Source: Collinsella aerofaciens (GTDB lineage Bacteria > Actinomycetota > Coriobacteriia > Coriobacteriales > Coriobacteriaceae). From it: 64,000 nt of DNA. Positions 62,750 to 64,000 of the stretch are shown here, one piece after another. The translations under genes and the position numbers were made by a program. Under the pieces are notes generated by a model. That model ran no database searches. It saw nothing but the letters and a program-made list of their open reading frames with translations, and was not told where the DNA came from. The DNA lies in the NCBI RefSeq assembly GCF_015552075.1, contig NZ_JADNDZ010000052.1:28857-92856 (forward strand). The letters are read 5' to 3'. Each line of letters starts with the position of its first letter. Position 1 is the stretch's first letter.

Positions 62750-62778
62750 TTAGGATGCCAGGCCCAAACGGCTATACT
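62750..62778 (+). promoter_or_regulatory. promoter of the glycosyltransferase gene
   Basis: TTAGGA (62750-62755), a 17-base spacer and TATACT (62773-62778), about 30 bases before the GTG start. Confidence 0.5.
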
Positions 62779-62808
62779 TTCTAGGATTGAATGTATAAGG
62801 AGCATTAA

Positions 62809-63780
62809 GTGAATTCTGAATCCATCGCCGTCATCATCCCTTGCTACAACGAAGCGCTCACGATCGGCAAAGTCATCGACGACTTTCACCGCGAGCTTCC
62901 GCAGGCGACGGTCTATGTCTATGACAACAACTCGTCGGACGATACCTCACGCATTGCCACCGAGCACGGCGCCACAGTCCGCTTTGAGCCCCGTCAGGGA
63001 AAGGGCAACGTGTGCCGCCAGATGTTTCGCGATATCGACGCCGATTGCTACCTGATGGTCGACGGAGACGACACCTACCCCGCCGAGGCGGCCAAGGCCC
63101 TCTGCGAGCCCATCCTTAACGGCACGGCCGACATGACCGTAGGCGATCGCCTTTCCAACGGCACCTACGCCGAGGAGAACAAGCGTGCCTTCCACGGCTT
63201 TGGCAATAATCTGGTCCGCGCCATGATCAAGTGGATCTATGGCTACAGCTTCGATGACGTCATGACAGGCTACCGCGCCATGAGCCGCCCGTTCGTTAAA
63301 ACCTTCCCAGTGCTTTCCGAGGGCTTTCAGATCGAAACCGAGCTCTCGATCCACGCCGTCGACCACCGCTGGCGCATCAAAGATGTGCCCATCGAGTACC
63401 GCGACCGTCCCGAGGGTTCCGAGTCCAAACTCAACACCGTGAGCGACGGCATTAAAGTCGTTGCGATGATCGGCACGCTGTTCAAGGACTACCGCCCGCT
63501 GAAGTTCTTCAGCCTCGTTGCGCTTCTGTTCGCGGTATTCGGCCTCGCCCTGGGCATGCCCATCGTTGTCGAATATTTCCAGACCGGCCTCGTCCCGCGC
63601 TTCCCCACCGCTATGCTCGCCGCCTCGTTTATGTTCCTATGCGGCCTGAGCCTTGCGACCGGCTTCATCCTAGATTCTGTAGCAAAGGTCGAAAAAAAGC
63701 AGTGGGAGGTCAACGTGTACAGCAAATACGCCTACGACGACCAGCCCGGCCACCCTACTTCCATGCCAAGCGAGAGGTAG
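62809..63780 (+). CDS. family 2 glycosyltransferase (DPM1/GtrB-like)
   Basis: 323 residues. A GT-A domain with VIIPCYNEALTIG, YDNNSSDDT and the metal-binding MVDGDDTYP is followed by two C-terminal transmembrane helices (about 230-250 and 270-290). This layout matches enzymes making polyprenyl-phosphate sugars from nucleotide sugars at the membrane. GTG start at 62809, six bases after AAGGAG. Divergent from the ABC transporter, so both flank one regulatory gap. Sugar specificity cannot be read. Confidence 0.92.
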   Translation: MNSESIAVIIPCYNEALTIGKVIDDFHRELPQATVYVYDNNSSDDTSRIATEHGATVRFEPRQGKGNVCRQMFRDIDADCYLMVDGDDTYPAEAAKALCEPILNGTADMTVGDRLSNGTYAEENKRAFHGFGNNLVRAMIKWIYGYSFDDVMTGYRAMSRPFVKTFPVLSEGFQIETELSIHAVDHRWRIKDVPIEYRDRPEGSESKLNTVSDGIKVVAMIGTLFKDYRPLKFFSLVALLFAVFGLALGMPIVVEYFQTGLVPRFPTAMLAASFMFLCGLSLATGFILDSVAKVEKKQWEVNVYSKYAYDDQPGHPTSMPSER

Positions 63781-63830
63781 ATCTTCCGCAAAATACTATT
63801 GGCACCACTGCGCAGATAGCCACCAACAAG

Positions 63831-63860
63831 AAAAGCCGCCGTTAAAGAACGGCGGCTTTT
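63831..63860. terminator. bidirectional terminator
   Basis: AAAAGCCGCCGTT (63831-63843) pairs perfectly with AACGGCGGCTTTT (63848-63860). Both sides end in A/T runs, so it serves the plus-strand glycosyltransferase and the converging rmlD. Confidence 0.92.
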
Positions 63861-63892
63861 ACTCTCGAAAAGTTAATAGCGGCTAGAGCGTC

Positions 63893-64000
63893 TTGATGTA
63901 CTCCCCCAGCTCTTCCTCCCAGTCGGGCATGTGGAAGCCGGCAGCCTCGAGCTTGGACAGGTCGAGCGCGGAGTGGACCGGGCGCGGGGCGATGGGGCCC
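63893..64000 (-). CDS. rmlD: dTDP-4-dehydrorhamnose reductase, C-terminal fragment
   Basis: Only the last 35 codons are in the window. They read PRPVHSALDLSKLEAAGF, then WEEELGEYIKTL, the typical C-terminus of RmlD, which makes dTDP-L-rhamnose. The gene continues beyond base 64000. It implies a rhamnose-containing surface glycan locus to the right. Confidence 0.82.

Overview
The window reads as a chromosomal core segment of a high-GC Gram-positive anaerobe. The closest match I can recall is Collinsella or another member of the Coriobacteriia. This is an inference from the GC-rich codon use, the frequent TTG and GTG starts, the fermentative genes (bifunctional AdhE, pyruvate phosphate dikinase) and the gene orders. 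No database search was possible. About 46 protein genes and two tRNA-Arg genes fill nearly all of it. I see no insertion sequence, prophage, CRISPR array or rRNA.

Layout. 0.3-3.8 kb: adhE and an APH-like kinase on the plus strand. 4-12.3 kb (minus): pyrH-frr-uppS-cdsA-dxr-rseP-ispG-proS, joining ribosome recycling, undecaprenyl and phospholipid precursor synthesis, the MEP isoprenoid pathway and a site-2 protease. 12.4-14.1 kb: rpsB-tsf. 14.3-19.5 kb: yraN-comM-dprA-trmFO-xerC, a DNA processing and tRNA modification operon. 19.7-20.9 kb: rplS and rnhB. 21.1-28.1 kb: ppdK, its likely regulator ppsR, and glyQ-glyS. 28.2-30.7 kb: rpsP-khpA-rimM-trmD-lepB. 30.9-32.1 kb: dinB, divergent. 32.2-35.5 kb: obgE-nadD-yqeK-rsfS. 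35.6-36.2 kb: rplU-rpmA. 36.3-45.9 kb: the cell-shape operon mreB-mreC-mreD-mrdA-rodA, followed by a DUF697-like membrane protein, a TIGR03960-type radical SAM protein and its DUF2344 partner. 46-49.1 kb: a TPR membrane protein, a cyclophilin and a zinc-ribbon membrane protein. 49.2-52 kb: a CtpE-like P-type ATPase. 52.3-60.8 kb (plus): a nearly complete aromatic amino acid operon aroF-tyrA-aroB-aroA-aroC-pheA-aroEK plus aroQ, bracketed by two opposing tRNA-Arg genes. 61-64 kb: start of a surface-polysaccharide locus (ABC ATPase and permease, divergent glycosyltransferase, cut-off rmlD).

The most interesting signals are: a likely transcription attenuator with a leader peptide in front of the aro operon; an AroE-AroK fusion; a site-2 protease with a winged-helix-like insertion; a xerC gene whose homology starts at a non-canonical ATA codon behind a good ribosome binding site; phased GGTAAA repeats upstream of ppdK; palindromic repeats abutting stop codons; and the uncharacterised radical SAM / DUF2344 / DUF697 genes attached to the cell-shape operon. 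Most of the window is otherwise ordinary housekeeping sequence.
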